From Candidatus Hermodarchaeota archaeon (lineage in GTDB: Archaea > Asgardarchaeota > Hermodarchaeia > Hermodarchaeales > Hermodarchaeaceae): a stretch of DNA of 38,221 bases. Below, one piece after another: positions 1 to 9,110 of the stretch. The notes beneath the pieces were generated by a model. That model did not search any database. It had not been told where the DNA came from and saw only the letters and a program-made list of their open reading frames with translations. Position 1 is the stretch's first letter. The number at the start of each line of letters is the position of its first letter. The DNA lies in NCBI GenBank assembly GCA_016839365.1, contig JAEOUH010000053.1:1-38221 (forward strand), written 5' to 3'. The position numbers were made by a program, and so were the translations under genes.

Positions 1-1295
1 ACCATTTCGATGGAGTTTTCGATGTGTTGGTTGATTTTGCCGCCTTTGATGTGGCGTTGGGCGAGGGTTTGGACGCCTTTGTCCATGCCGGGGTTGTTGC
101 CGACGGTGGAGACGATGAGGTTGACGTTGGTGAGGATGCCGTTGGGGTTGGCGGTGTAGTCGTGGATGAGGAGGCCGCGGGGAGCTTCGAGGACGCCGAC
201 GCCGCGTCCGCCTTTGATTTGGAAGGTGGTCATGATGTCGGGGCTGGTGATGGCGGGGTCGGTGAGGAGTTCTTTGGTGCGTTCGATGGCGTAGAGGGTT
301 TCGATCATGCGGGCGTAGTGGTAGAGGAAGGTGTGGTCGGGGGTTTTGCCAAATTGGGCACGGAATGTGTCGAGTTCGGCGTTGGCTTCGGGGGTGGAAA
401 TCTTGTCAGCGACGTTGATGCGGGCGAGGGGTCCGACCCGGTAGATGCCTTTGGGCCAGCCGTGGGGGAGGTAGAAGGGGAATTTGAGGTAGCTGTAGTC
501 TTCGACGTGTTCGCCGATGTATTTGAGGTAGTCTTTGATAGGGAATTCGGCAAGGCGTTTACCATCGGAATTGACGATGCGGACCGGGCCATCGTAGAAT
601 TCGAGGTTGCCGTTGTTGACGAGGCCGACGTAGCTGGTTTTGAGTTCGTCGAGAACTTCGACTTGGCCGAGGAGAGGTTGGACGACAGGGAAGAGTTCGT
701 GGAAGAGGTTGTAGGCTTCCTGGTTCCATTTGAGCATCTCGTCACGTTCCTCTTCGCTGAGGGGTTTGGAGATGCCGCCGGCTTGAGAGGTGACCGGGTG
801 GATAGATCGGCCACCGGTGACTTTGATGCCGTCTTGGCCGATTTGGCGGAGACGGATGACCTTCTTTACGAGGTCAGGGTTTTGTTTGAGAAGGGTGACC
901 ACATGGCGGGTTGAGGGATCGCCATCTGGAATAAGGAGGTCAGGGGCGGCCAAATAGAAGAAGTGCAATACGTGGGAGTGGAGCATTTGATTCTGGTGCA
1001 TGAGCTCACGGAGAAGTTTGGCTGTTCGTGGTGGATCGACCGCGTAAAGTGCGTCAGCAGCTTTGGAGGACGTTAGATGATGGCTGACTGGGCAGATACC
1101 GCACATCCGGGTGGCGATACGGTTGGCTTCTTCGACGGGGCGGTTTTGCATGAACTTTTCATAGCCACGGACATCCATGACGGAAAAGTGGGCTTTGGCG
1201 ACGTTGCCTTTTTCATCTAAATTAATAGTAATTGCTCCGTGTCCTTCAACGCGGGAAACGGGAGCGATTGTGAGGGTTTTCTTTTTTGAGCTCAT
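1..1295 (-). CDS. mvhA: F420-non-reducing [NiFe] hydrogenase large subunit (MvhA), 3' end cut off
   Basis: Large subunit of a group 3c-type [NiFe] hydrogenase, which splits H2 and passes electrons through MvhG and MvhD to HdrA. About 431 codons are present; the stop lies beyond the window edge. The N-terminus shows the RVEGH motif (residues 15-19) and the proximal nickel-ligand motif RMCGICPVSH, with Cys65 and Cys68. The distal C-terminal Cys pair (DPCxxC) would lie outside the window, so the active site cannot be checked in full. The ATG start at 1295 overlaps the mvhG stop by four bases (ATGA), pointing to translational coupling. It is the last visible gene of the hdr-kor-mvh operon. Family assignment is firm; the 3c subgroup rests on the neighbouring mvhG, mvhD and hdrA. 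Confidence 0.93.
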   Translation of the reverse strand, partial: MSSKKKTLTIAPVSRVEGHGAITINLDEKGNVAKAHFSVMDVRGYEKFMQNRPVEEANRIATRMCGICPVSHHLTSSKAADALYAVDPPRTAKLLRELMHQNQMLHSHVLHFFYLAAPDLLIPDGDPSTRHVVTLLKQNPDLVKKVIRLRQIGQDGIKVTGGRSIHPVTSQAGGISKPLSEEERDEMLKWNQEAYNLFHELFPVVQPLLGQVEVLDELKTSYVGLVNNGNLEFYDGPVRIVNSDGKRLAEFPIKDYLKYIGEHVEDYSYLKFPFYLPHGWPKGIYRVGPLARINVADKISTPEANAELDTFRAQFGKTPDHTFLYHYARMIETLYAIERTKELLTDPAITSPDIMTTFQIKGGRGVGVLEAPRGLLIHDYTANPNGILTNVNLIVSTVGNNPGMDKGVQTLAQRHIKGGKINQHIENSIEM

Positions 1296-2233
1296 GTTGT
1301 TGCCTTCATTGGTTTGGTTTTGACCGTGGGAGTATGGACGGCTTTCTTGAAGGTGGAATGGGCAAAGGTGAACCGGAGATAAGTGCCAACGAGGTCAGGG
1401 ACTTCTTTGACAATTTTCTCAGGAGCAGGGGCTTTGCTGGGATCCTGAACCACAATGCTGCCCAGAGCACCAATCATTTTGGCGGCTTGATCTTCAACAT
1501 TCTCGGTGGGTCCAAAACAGCCTCTACAGGGAGACAGGGCAGTGGGGCAGCGGGCTTCGCAGCCAGCTTGAGTGCTGGGTCCAAGGCATTGATAGCCTTG
1601 TTCGAGGAAACAGCGTTCGGTGAAGACTATGTCAGTGCCCCAGCGTTTGAATTCGGTGACGGCTTTTTCTTCTTTGATGAGGGGGCATTGATCACAGACA
1701 GTTTTAGGTTCGAGGTGGAATTCTCGACCTTCGAGTAGACAGGTAACTAGTTCCGCAATGAGTTTGGGTGGGGGTGGACACCCGGGGAGGACATAGTCGA
1801 CTTTAACAAAGTCGTCGACCGGGTGCAGCTCTTCGAGCATTGGGGGTACGATTTTAGGGGGGATGATTTTCTTGGGGTTGACGGTAGACTTGGTGTTGAT
1901 GTAGACTTCTTCCATGATTTCGTCCTTGGTATGCAGGTTCGCTAGTCCCGGGACTCCGCCAAAGGCGGAGCAGGCTCCGAAGGCGACTAGGATTTGTGAA
2001 CGTTCTCTGAGCATTTTGAGGCGTTCGAGGTGTTCTTCGTTACGGACGCCGCCGGAGACGAAGCCGACAGTGACACCTTCTTTGGGTGGTTCACGGTGAT
2101 CCATGAGGACTTGGATATATTTGAGGTCGATGGCGTCGAGAACGTCTGCGAGCGCCAGGTGTAGGTCGAGGATGGCGATTTCGCAGCCGGAACAGATGCT
2201 GAGGGTTTCCACTGCTAGACTGGGTTTGGTCAT
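1292..2233 (-). CDS. mvhG: F420-non-reducing hydrogenase small subunit (MvhG)
   Basis: Iron-sulfur small subunit of the [NiFe] hydrogenase, carrying electrons from the NiFe site to MvhD. The 313-residue protein begins with the CSGCE motif (Cys14, Cys17), the proximal cluster site of small subunits. It continues with [12 protein letters not shown] and PGCPPPP motifs and a Cys-rich second half (CDQCPL, CLGP, CEARCPT, CRGCFG) that fits further [4Fe-4S] clusters. There is no twin-arginine signal, so the enzyme should be cytoplasmic, as Mvh enzymes are. The ATG start overlaps the mvhD stop by four bases and the gene's stop overlaps mvhA by four, as in an operon. Length is normal for the family. 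Confidence 0.93.
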   Translation of the reverse strand: MTKPSLAVETLSICSGCEIAILDLHLALADVLDAIDLKYIQVLMDHREPPKEGVTVGFVSGGVRNEEHLERLKMLRERSQILVAFGACSAFGGVPGLANLHTKDEIMEEVYINTKSTVNPKKIIPPKIVPPMLEELHPVDDFVKVDYVLPGCPPPPKLIAELVTCLLEGREFHLEPKTVCDQCPLIKEEKAVTEFKRWGTDIVFTERCFLEQGYQCLGPSTQAGCEARCPTALSPCRGCFGPTENVEDQAAKMIGALGSIVVQDPSKAPAPEKIVKEVPDLVGTYLRFTFAHSTFKKAVHTPTVKTKPMKATT

Positions 2234-2661
2234 TTTTCGGGTCCTCCGTTGGCTAGCGGATTGGGTCCTAAAAGCTTAATCTCATTTACAAATGCCTTCA
2301 TGGTCTCAGCGAATTTGTGCCCTTCTGCAGCTGAGATCCATTCTAGGCGGAGTCTTTCGGGTTCAAGACCGATTTCCTTGAGGTACTCCTTAAGCAGAGC
2401 GACACGCCGTGAAGTTTGATAGTTGCCCGAGATATAATGACAGTCGCCAAAGTGACACCCGGCAATGAGTACGCCATCGGCTTTCAGCTTGAGGGCACGG
2501 AGAATAAATTGGGGGTCGACGCGTCCGCTGCAGTTGACACGGATAACGCGGGCGTTGGCGGGGTATTGGATCCGGGATGTCCCGGCCATATCTGCTCCAG
2601 CGTAGCTGCACCAACGACAGGCAAAGCAGACGATTTTGGGTTCCCAGTTCTTGTTGGTCAT
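2230..2661 (-). CDS. mvhD: Methyl-viologen-reducing hydrogenase delta subunit (MvhD)
   Basis: A 143-residue [2Fe-2S] protein that relays electrons between the hydrogenase (MvhAG) and HdrA. The N-terminus carries [13 protein letters not shown] and a later [13 protein letters not shown] motif, both typical of the FlpD/MvhD family. It lies two bases after hdrA and overlaps mvhG by four bases. In methanogens MvhD is the physical bridge between Mvh and Hdr, so its position directly between hdrA and mvhG matches its role. It is a free-standing gene here; in some organisms this domain is fused to HdrA. Confidence 0.93.
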   Translation of the reverse strand: MTNKNWEPKIVCFACRWCSYAGADMAGTSRIQYPANARVIRVNCSGRVDPQFILRALKLKADGVLIAGCHFGDCHYISGNYQTSRRVALLKEYLKEIGLEPERLRLEWISAAEGHKFAETMKAFVNEIKLLGPNPLANGGPEK

Positions 2662-2663
2662 GG

Positions 2664-4646
2664 TTATTTCGCTTCCTGGAAGAGGGCGTCGAGTTGGGCG
2701 ATGATTTGCTCCATGGTGAAGTGTTGGGGTGCAATTGCTTGGTTAGGACAAGCCGCAGCGCAGGTGCCACAACCTTTGCATTGGGCTTCGGTGACCTGGG
2801 CGAGATTATCGACCACTTTTACAGCTCCGTAGGGGCATGAAGCTTCACAGATGCCGCAGCCGGCACAGAGGTCTTCGTTGACTATCGCGGCATAGGGTTG
2901 AACTTTTACTTGGCCCGCTGCGACCATGGCAAGTGCACTGGCTGCAGCTCCTTTAGCTTGGGCTACGGAATCAGGGATGTCCTTGGGTCCTTGGACGGCT
3001 CCAGCGATGAAGATGCCATCTGTGTTGGTTTCGACGGGTCGCAGTTTGGGATGGGCTTCTAAGAGGAAGCCATCGGCACTGCGTTGGAGACCGAGAATGC
3101 GGGCAAACTCAGATAGATCTTTGGGGGCTTCAATGCCACAGGATAAGACGACGATGTCAACTTCGGCTTCCACTGGTTGACCGAGGAAGGTGTCTTCTGC
3201 CCGGATTACAATTTTGTCTGTTTCGAAGGATTCACGCACCTCTGATACGCGGCCACGCACGAAGGTGACGGCATGTTCACGGGCAGTTGTTTCGTAGAAT
3301 TCTTCATAGCCTTTCCCGAAGGCTCGCATGTCAATATAGAAGATGGTGACATTGATCTCCGGGTATTTTTCGCGGATCTGACGGGCTTGCTTCAAAGCAG
3401 CCATGCAGCACACCCGTGAGCAATAGGCGTTATACCGTTCATTCCGAGAACCCACACACTGAATATAGGCGATATGTTTGGGTTTCTTCATAGTCGATGG
3501 TCGAAGAATTTTGCCTTCTGTGGGTCCAGCGGCGCTGAGCATGCGTTCCATCTCAAGGTTGGTCATGACATCAGGATACTTTCCATAACCATATTCGAGC
3601 TGTTGCATCGCATCAAAGAGCTCGAAACCTGTTGCGACGATAATGGCGCCAACGTCCAGCTCGAGGATTTCAGGTTTCATCTCATAATCGATGGCTTCCG
3701 CTTCACAGGCATCTTTACACTTGCCACAGGCGATTGGGGTCATACCAAGGCAGTGTTCAGTGTCGATTACATAGGCGTTTGGCACCGCTTGCGCAAAAGA
3801 AATGTAAATAGCCTTTCGCCAACCAAGCCCAGCATTAAACTCGTCAGGAACATTCACTGGGCAGACTTCAAGGCAATCTGCACATGCGGTGCATTTGTCT
3901 TCGATGACGTACCGAGGCTTGCGTTCAACTTTCACCTTAAAATTACCAACATACCCATCAACCTCACGAACTTCACTGTAGGTCAGTAATTCAATGTTCG
4001 GATGCTGACCCACTAGACTCATCTTCGGAGTCAAGATACAACTGGAACAGTCAAGAGTTGGAAAAGTTTTATCGAGTTGGGCCATGTGTCCGCCGATGCT
4101 GGGTTCTTTTTCGACGAGATATACTTTGTAGCCTGCGTCAGCGATGTCAAGAGCGGCTTGGATGCCAGTGATGCCTGCACCGACGACGAGGACACTGGCT
4201 TTGACGTCGACTTGTTTTTGCTCGAGTGGTTTGAGTTCGGCAGCGCGGGCAACGGCCATTTTGACGAGGTCTTTGGCTTTTTCGAGGGCCGCTTCTTCTT
4301 CATGGGTGTGGACCCAGGAGCAGTGTTCACGGATATTGGACATGTCAAAGAAGAAGGGGTTTAATCCGATATTTTCTAAGACACGCCGGAACGTGGGTTC
4401 GTGGAGGGTTGGGCTACATGCAGCAACGACGACGCGGTTGAGGCCTTTTTCTCGGGCGCGTTCTTTGATGAGGTCTTGGCCTGGGTCTGAGCACATATAT
4501 CGGTAGTCTTCGGCTACTACGACATTGGGGAGAGTTGCGGCATACTCGACTAGTTTGGGGATATCAATAACACCGGCGATGTTGGAGCCACAGTGACAGA
4601 TGAAGACGCCGATTTTGGGGTGTTCTGTTGACATAGGATTTCTCAC
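2664..4646 (-). CDS. hdrA: Heterodisulfide reductase subunit A-like flavoprotein (HdrA)
   Basis: FAD protein at the core of flavin-based electron bifurcation in Hdr complexes. Visible in order: CHCGSN near residues 17-22; the FAD dinucleotide-binding motif GAGITG at 156-161; Cys200/Cys203 in LDCSSC; a four-Cys ferredoxin motif at 252-262; YCSRVCC in the middle; and two C-terminal [4Fe-4S] ferredoxin motifs ([12 protein letters not shown] and [12 protein letters not shown]). The 660-residue length is normal. The longest reading starts with GTG at 4646 and forms a GTGA overlap with korC; an ATG four codons later (4634) is an equally reasonable start. All expected cysteines are ordinary Cys codons, so no selenocysteine is involved. 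The gene is separated from hdrBC by four kor genes, which is unusual. Confidence 0.94.
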   Translation of the reverse strand: MRNPMSTEHPKIGVFICHCGSNIAGVIDIPKLVEYAATLPNVVVAEDYRYMCSDPGQDLIKERAREKGLNRVVVAACSPTLHEPTFRRVLENIGLNPFFFDMSNIREHCSWVHTHEEEAALEKAKDLVKMAVARAAELKPLEQKQVDVKASVLVVGAGITGIQAALDIADAGYKVYLVEKEPSIGGHMAQLDKTFPTLDCSSCILTPKMSLVGQHPNIELLTYSEVREVDGYVGNFKVKVERKPRYVIEDKCTACADCLEVCPVNVPDEFNAGLGWRKAIYISFAQAVPNAYVIDTEHCLGMTPIACGKCKDACEAEAIDYEMKPEILELDVGAIIVATGFELFDAMQQLEYGYGKYPDVMTNLEMERMLSAAGPTEGKILRPSTMKKPKHIAYIQCVGSRNERYNAYCSRVCCMAALKQARQIREKYPEINVTIFYIDMRAFGKGYEEFYETTAREHAVTFVRGRVSEVRESFETDKIVIRAEDTFLGQPVEAEVDIVVLSCGIEAPKDLSEFARILGLQRSADGFLLEAHPKLRPVETNTDGIFIAGAVQGPKDIPDSVAQAKGAAASALAMVAAGQVKVQPYAAIVNEDLCAGCGICEASCPYGAVKVVDNLAQVTEAQCKGCGTCAAACPNQAIAPQHFTMEQIIAQLDALFQEAK

Positions 4647-5206
4647 TTCTTCGTGGTTGATTGTTCCATGGCTTTGTGGCCGAGTTGCATGCCCTCGTCG
4701 AAGGCACGGAGGTTGAGTTCTTTATATTTGGGAAAGGCATTGGCAATGGCTTTGCGCATTGCTTCGGGGGTGACCGCTTTGCTGATGGCGGTGAAGGCGC
4801 CGAGCATCACGACGTTTGTCACCAAAGGATTTTTGAGAACTTGGTGAGCCGTGGTAGCGGCTGGTACTTGGTACAGGCGCACACCTGCCTTAATTTTTCC
4901 CGCTTTCACCAAGTCTGAGTCAATAATTACAATGGCTTCTTTGCTGAGATCCTCTTTGTATTTATGGAAGGCGTCATTGGATAAGGCCACCATGACGTGT
5001 GGTGTAAGAACGAGGGGATAATCAATGGGTGCGTCGGAGATGATGACTTCGGCTTTGCAGGCACTGCCACGGGATTCAGGCCCATAGGAGGCTGTTTGGA
5101 CGGCTTCTTTGCCATCGTGAATGGAAGCGGCTTCGCCGATAATGACGGCAGATTTGATGACACCCTGACCACCTAATCCGCCAAGCCGAATTTCTGTACG
5201 TGCCAT
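4643..5206 (-). CDS. korC: 2-oxoacid:ferredoxin oxidoreductase gamma subunit (KorC-type)
   Basis: Gamma subunit of a 2-oxoacid:ferredoxin oxidoreductase, an enzyme that converts a 2-oxoacid, CoA and oxidised ferredoxin to acyl-CoA, CO2 and reduced ferredoxin. The 187-residue protein starts with the glycine-rich GGLGGQGV motif typical of the gamma domain and includes SYGPESRGSACKAEV, also family-typical. ATG start at 5206. It ends with a four-base overlap into hdrA, so this kor set is coupled directly to an electron-bifurcating partner. Substrate (2-oxoglutarate, pyruvate or another oxoacid) cannot be read from this subunit; the delta-alpha-beta-gamma order resembles korDABC. Confidence 0.9.
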   Translation of the reverse strand: MARTEIRLGGLGGQGVIKSAVIIGEAASIHDGKEAVQTASYGPESRGSACKAEVIISDAPIDYPLVLTPHVMVALSNDAFHKYKEDLSKEAIVIIDSDLVKAGKIKAGVRLYQVPAATTAHQVLKNPLVTNVVMLGAFTAISKAVTPEAMRKAIANAFPKYKELNLRAFDEGMQLGHKAMEQSTTKK

Positions 5207-5216
5207 TGGTTCATCT

Positions 5217-6065
5217 TCACCTCTTTTGCAGCCTATCCGATTGTTGAGCTAATAGGTCGGTGAACTCGGGTTTTTCTGTGTCCACGAATTCGCCGCAGAC
5301 TATTCGTGTGCGATAATCGATTTCAGCCTTCATGGGGTCTGTGAAGTTGCGAATGACAGAAATTTCCCGATACTTTTTCATGACATCGAGACCGGATCCA
5401 TATCGATTATAGCGGTCATAAAGCGTGGGGCAGGGCGAGATGACTTCGATAAATTTGAAGCCTTTCTTTTGGAGCGCTTTTTCGATGGATTTGGTGAGGC
5501 GTCGAGCATGGAGTGCTGTCCATCGGGCAACAAAGACAGCACCAGAGGCGGCTGCTACACTCACCAGGTTGAAGGGGTGTTCGATATTCCCATCTGGTGA
5601 AGTCACGGTGATGGCAGAGTCGGGGGTGGTGGGTCCCATTTGTCCGCCGGTCATGCCATAGTTGAAGTTATTGACGCACAAAACCAGCATATCGACGTTT
5701 CGACGTGCGGCATGGATGAAATGGTTACCTCCGATTGCAAAGAGGTCACCATCACCACTTATGACTACGGGCTTCAAATCAGGGTTTGCCACCTTTACTC
5801 CCGAAGCAAAAGCAATGGCACGTCCGTGTGTTGTGTGGTAGCTATCCGCGGCAAAATATCCGCTTGCGCGCCCTGTACAGCCAATTCCGCTAATGACAAC
5901 TAAACGGTCCATGTCAAAGTTGAGGCTTCGTAGCGCGTTGGCGAAGGCCTGGAGTACTGTACCGATGCCGCAGGCGCTGCAGAAGATGTGGGGGAGCCGG
6001 TCGCGGCGGATGTAGTTGAGGATTGGGTGTTCCCCTTCAGTTGTTGTACGTGTTGTTTGGGTCAG
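5217..6065 (-). CDS. korB: 2-oxoacid:ferredoxin oxidoreductase beta subunit (KorB-type), apparent CTG start
   Basis: Thiamine-diphosphate-binding beta subunit. The first ATG in frame (5912) gives only 231 residues and would remove the conserved N-terminal block. Reading the same frame upstream gives HPILNYIRRDRLPHIF followed by CSACGIGTVLQAF, the segment with the Cys pair of the [4Fe-4S] cluster, and it runs without a stop to a CTG at 6065. An in-frame TAA sits immediately before that CTG, and no ATG, GTG or TTG lies between. A perfect GGAGG is eight bases upstream, and CTGA overlaps the korA stop exactly as ATGA does at other junctions. I therefore place the start at CTG (282 residues). The ThDP-binding GDGDLFAIGGNH motif and NNFNYGMTGGQ follow. 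The cluster motif reads CSACG where many relatives have CPGCG. Confidence 0.88.
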   Translation of the reverse strand: MTQTTRTTTEGEHPILNYIRRDRLPHIFCSACGIGTVLQAFANALRSLNFDMDRLVVISGIGCTGRASGYFAADSYHTTHGRAIAFASGVKVANPDLKPVVISGDGDLFAIGGNHFIHAARRNVDMLVLCVNNFNYGMTGGQMGPTTPDSAITVTSPDGNIEHPFNLVSVAAASGAVFVARWTALHARRLTKSIEKALQKKGFKFIEVISPCPTLYDRYNRYGSGLDVMKKYREISVIRNFTDPMKAEIDYRTRIVCGEFVDTEKPEFTDLLAQQSDRLQKR

Positions 6066-7213
6066 TTAATACGCCTCCTAATTTCTTTCATGAGTTCGTC
6101 GGGAGTGTGTGGGGTGCCACAGACCCGTGGGATCAAATGAACCGGGACTTCGTTCCGAATGACCCGTTCGACTTCGCCAACTAACTGGCCATAATTGAGT
6201 TCGGCGACAACGACGTGTTGCGCATTGGCAGCTGCTTCTTTCAATTGTTCCTTGGGAAAAGGCCAAACGGAGATTGGTCGGAATAAGCCGATTTTTATTC
6301 CGTTAGCCCGGGCATCCTTGACTGCGCGTAATGCAGTCCTAGCTTCGCCTCCATAAGCAACGAGGAGGATTTCGGCGTCTTCGGTTTCGGTATTTTCTGC
6401 CCTCGTGATCTTGTCAGCATTTTTACGGATTTTATCGCAGAGGCGGGGCACCAATGCGAGTTGGGCTTCTTCGTCCATGACGGGGTAGCCGCGTTCATCA
6501 TGGGTGAGTCCTGTGGCGTAGAAGTGATAGCCTTCGCCAAAGGTGGCCATGGGAGGGACGAGGTCTTCCTCTGCTTTGAAGGGGAGATACTCTTCGGGCG
6601 GAACGGTTGGTTTTTTACGATTCACGATTTCGATTTCGTCTTCAGGCGGGATGACCAAGCGTTCGCGCATATGACCGATGATTTCATCGGCGAGGACGAA
6701 GGCGGGGACGCGGAATCGTTCGGATAGGTTGAAGGCTTGAATGGTTAGATCAAACATTTCTTGGACCGATGAGGGAATGAGCGCGATAATTTCGTAATCA
6801 CCGTGGCTTCCCCATTTAGCTTGCATAATATCGCTTTGACTGGCTTCAGTTGGTTGGCCAGTTGAAGGCCCACCGCGCATGACATTGACTAAGACCATGG
6901 GTGTCTCGGTCATCACGGCGAGCCCAATGGTCTCATTCATGAGACTAACGCCCGGCCCTGATGTAGCCGTCATAGATTTAACGCCAGCATAGGAGGCTCC
7001 AACCACTGCGGTGCAGGAGGCGATTTCGTCTTCCATTTGGATATAGCGCCCACCGATTCGTGGAAGTCGATAGGCCATGCGTTCGGCGATTTCGGTGGCG
7101 GGGGTGATAGGGTAACCGGCAAAGAATCGACAACCGGCAGCGAGTGCGCCTTCAGCTGCGGCGATATCCCCTTGGGTGAATCTCTCTCCGGTCAGCACTG
7201 CTTTTTGCATCAT
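6062..7213 (-). CDS. korA: 2-oxoacid:ferredoxin oxidoreductase alpha subunit (KorA-type)
   Basis: Alpha subunit (383 residues), containing the pyrimidine-binding and C-terminal domains of the oxoacid oxidoreductase. GYPITPATEI at residues 33-42 is the family signature, followed by QMEDEIA and the ATSGPG block; RGGPSTGQPT also matches the family. The ATG start at 7213 overlaps the korD stop by four bases, and the stop overlaps the CTG of korB. As a complete four-subunit set with korD, korB and korC, the enzyme should be cytoplasmic and ferredoxin-linked. Substrate is not determined; a 2-oxoglutarate or a branched/aromatic oxoacid enzyme both remain possible. Confidence 0.92.
   Translation of the reverse strand: MMQKAVLTGERFTQGDIAAAEGALAAGCRFFAGYPITPATEIAERMAYRLPRIGGRYIQMEDEIASCTAVVGASYAGVKSMTATSGPGVSLMNETIGLAVMTETPMVLVNVMRGGPSTGQPTEASQSDIMQAKWGSHGDYEIIALIPSSVQEMFDLTIQAFNLSERFRVPAFVLADEIIGHMRERLVIPPEDEIEIVNRKKPTVPPEEYLPFKAEEDLVPPMATFGEGYHFYATGLTHDERGYPVMDEEAQLALVPRLCDKIRKNADKITRAENTETEDAEILLVAYGGEARTALRAVKDARANGIKIGLFRPISVWPFPKEQLKEAAANAQHVVVAELNYGQLVGEVERVIRNEVPVHLIPRVCGTPHTPDELMKEIRRRIN
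6074..6078 (-). promoter_or_regulatory. Shine-Dalgarno site fixing the korB start
   Basis: On the minus strand GGAGG lies within the end of korA, eight bases before the CTG at 6065. It is a strong SD match at ordinary spacing, and it is the main sequence evidence that initiation occurs at a CTG. Confidence 0.75.
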
Positions 7214-7506
7214 TTATCACCCTTTTTGGCCTTGATTTTGGCCTTCTTTTCTTCAACGTGGATGGCAAAATCGGGACATAGAGCCTCACACAGCCCGCAA
7301 CCTACACAACGGTCAATGTTGACCGCTTCAGGGGGATAGTAACCTTTGCTGTTGAATCTTGTTGATTTCTCCAGCACTTCACGTGGGCAGAAGGAATAAC
7401 AGAATCCGCAACCCTTACACCAGTCTTCGTTGACAATAATCTGGTACTTCGTAGCTTGCTCCTCCTCTGGTATAATGGGGGTTCGTTCCTGCCTTGTCAA
7501 CATCAC
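7210..7506 (-). CDS. korD: 2-oxoacid:ferredoxin oxidoreductase delta subunit, 2x[4Fe-4S] ferredoxin (KorD-type)
   Basis: A 98-residue ferredoxin-like subunit with two classical motifs, CKGCGFCYSFCP and CVGCGLCEALCP, each binding a [4Fe-4S] cluster, and a lysine-rich tail. It would collect electrons from the ThDP site. The longest start is GTG at 7506, forming a GTGA overlap with hdrB; an ATG follows at the next codon. Its place between hdrB and korA is the junction where the Hdr and Kor gene sets meet, so it is a candidate electron bridge to the Hdr module; that last point is inference. Confidence 0.92.
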   Translation of the reverse strand: MMLTRQERTPIIPEEEQATKYQIIVNEDWCKGCGFCYSFCPREVLEKSTRFNSKGYYPPEAVNIDRCVGCGLCEALCPDFAIHVEEKKAKIKAKKGDK

Positions 7507-8396
7507 ACGCTCATCCCGATTTTTTCTAGGAATGGTGCAACGGATATGTAGTGCTTATCTAGTCCCATTTGCTTTGGTGTAAAGCCTTGGGCTAGCCCTA
7601 AGAGTTGAGTATAATACAGGACCGGGATTTGGTAGTCAGTGCCAAAATGCTTGTTTGCTTGCATTTGTCCAAGATCAAATTGTAGGTGACAGAAGTTGCA
7701 GACATTGACCATCGCGTCAATCTTTGCTTGTTTCATCGCTTCGAGTTTTTCTCGGACCATATCCAGTGAGACTTCAAGTTCTGCGGATCGTAATCCACCT
7801 CCGGCACCACAGCACATATCTTTGAGTTTGTAATCGACGATCGTGCCACCGAGGGCTTCAACAAGTTCATCGACAAGGGTGAAATCCTCAACCACGCCCC
7901 ATGGTCGAATGTCACTGGGTTTGAGTAGGTGACAACCGATATGAATGGCAAATCGTGCATCGATGGGGTTCACTACGGTTTCTTCGATAGCTTCTTTACC
8001 GATATCGTTGTAGAGGACCTCCACTAGGTGTTTGGCTGTAATTTTCCCCTGGAATTGATGTCCGGTGCCTTTTAGGATCTTGTTGATGCGTTTAAGGGTC
8101 ACAGGGTCTTTTAGATCATGTACTCCGGCAATGAGAGTTCCATAGCATCCATTACATAAAACAAGGATGTCTAAACCATTCTCTTCAGCGATCGCCAAGT
8201 TTCGTGCAGTGATTGACAGCCAGGTATCCTTATCGAAGGATTTAATGACTCCTGGCGCCGGGCAGCAAGAGGCTCCTTTCATTTCAACAAGTTCAATATC
8301 TAACTTTGGCGCGATGAGGCGAGTGGCGGCTTCTATTTGAGGAAGTCGGTTGGGAATAACGCAGCCCAGGAAGAAACTGTATCTATGTTTTACCAT
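7503..8396 (-). CDS. hdrB: Heterodisulfide reductase subunit B-like protein (HdrB)
   Basis: 297-residue protein with the two Cys-rich CCG domains that bind the noncubane [4Fe-4S] clusters of HdrB, the site of heterodisulfide reduction in methanogens. Visible are YSFFLGC, GASCCPAPG, CNGCYG, IHIGCHLLKPS, MCCGAGGG and NVCNFCHLQFD. The ATG at 8396 has an SD-like GGAGAGC upstream inside hdrC. Its partner hdrC lies just upstream with a 14-base overlap. The window shows no methyl-CoM reductase genes, so the disulfide substrate is unknown; in non-methanogens HdrB-like proteins may use other thiol disulfides. Confidence 0.93.
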   Translation of the reverse strand: MVKHRYSFFLGCVIPNRLPQIEAATRLIAPKLDIELVEMKGASCCPAPGVIKSFDKDTWLSITARNLAIAEENGLDILVLCNGCYGTLIAGVHDLKDPVTLKRINKILKGTGHQFQGKITAKHLVEVLYNDIGKEAIEETVVNPIDARFAIHIGCHLLKPSDIRPWGVVEDFTLVDELVEALGGTIVDYKLKDMCCGAGGGLRSAELEVSLDMVREKLEAMKQAKIDAMVNVCNFCHLQFDLGQMQANKHFGTDYQIPVLYYTQLLGLAQGFTPKQMGLDKHYISVAPFLEKIGMSV

Positions 8397-8943
8397 CCTT
8401 TTTGCTCTCCTTGTAGTTAACTAGTTTATCAAAGCCGGTTTGTTTGATAATGTGTTGAATCTCCTTGACGGCTTTGGGGTATGAATGAACGGTGGGAGGC
8501 AGGGGGTCCAACCCGAGCTCTTCCCGCATTTTGCTCCACTTTGGATCATCGATGGGAACTGCGTGTCCCGTTTCGATGAGTTTATGGGAGACACCTTGGT
8601 GTTCGGGTCGCATATACCCTGCTTGGCAGGAGAGATTTCGGAGATAAAGAATGGCTTCCGTAACATCGATTTTACGTGGGCACCTTTCAGTACAAGTGCC
8701 ACATGTCGAACAGAGCCACAGATTTGGGTCTGATAGGACTTCTTCCCGTAGTCCTAGGAGAGCCTTACGGATTAGTTGACGGGTTCTGTAAGCGGTGCGA
8801 CGCCCCGCGGGACAAGACCCGGTACAGGTTCCACATTGAATACAAGAACGAATACGATCCAGACCTGCCTTTGTCATGTCGTCAGCGAGCTTACCATCTA
8901 TTTTTGACCCATTAATTACCCGGCGATCGATCAACAAGGTCAC
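8383..8943 (-). CDS. hdrC: Heterodisulfide reductase subunit C-like iron-sulfur protein (HdrC)
   Basis: 186-residue protein with two [4Fe-4S] motifs, CIQCGTCTGSCP and CSTCGTCTERCP, separated as in HdrC; it relays electrons from HdrA to HdrB. It is the first gene of the ten-gene operon. The longest frame starts with GTG at 8943; an internal ATG at 8878 (codon 23) just before the first cluster motif is an alternative. No clear SD precedes either, so a leaderless or near-leaderless transcript is possible. A weak TATA-like TTTACAAA lies roughly 30-40 bases upstream on the minus strand, which I could not confirm as a promoter. Confidence 0.91.
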   Translation of the reverse strand: MTLLIDRRVINGSKIDGKLADDMTKAGLDRIRSCIQCGTCTGSCPAGRRTAYRTRQLIRKALLGLREEVLSDPNLWLCSTCGTCTERCPRKIDVTEAILYLRNLSCQAGYMRPEHQGVSHKLIETGHAVPIDDPKWSKMREELGLDPLPPTVHSYPKAVKEIQHIIKQTGFDKLVNYKESKKDGKT

Positions 8944-9067
8944 CCCAAGGAGGTATGCCAGGGCACCTTGACATTTGTAAAGGTAAAAACATTTTCCTCT
9001 TACCGTGTTCCTTGAGGTTAATTTGTGAACCGTAGGGATGACAAGATGAACGCATTTCAGAAAAAAG

Positions 9068-9076
9068 GCTTATATG
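9068..9076 (+). promoter_or_regulatory. TATA box for the 7TM membrane protein gene
   Basis: GCTTATATG preceded by an A-rich, BRE-like stretch (cagaaaaaag). It lies in the divergent spacer between hdrC and the membrane protein gene. A start of transcription about 25 bases downstream would leave a short leader before the GTG at 9111 or the ATG at 9132. Confidence 0.55.
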
Positions 9077-9110
9077 GGGAGACAAGGAGACTCAGTAATG
9101 AAACATTTCC

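Noticed and set aside
24..914. Long plus-strand ORF rich in Val, Asp, Glu and Gly
   Set aside because: It is the shadow of mvhA on the minus strand, whose frame gives clear hydrogenase motifs.
2664..4646. Selenocysteine in HdrA
   Set aside because: All cluster positions are encoded by Cys codons and there is no in-frame TGA.
5217..5912. Short korB from the first ATG
   Set aside because: It would lack the conserved [4Fe-4S] Cys pair and family N-terminus that are encoded just upstream in the same frame behind a strong SD.
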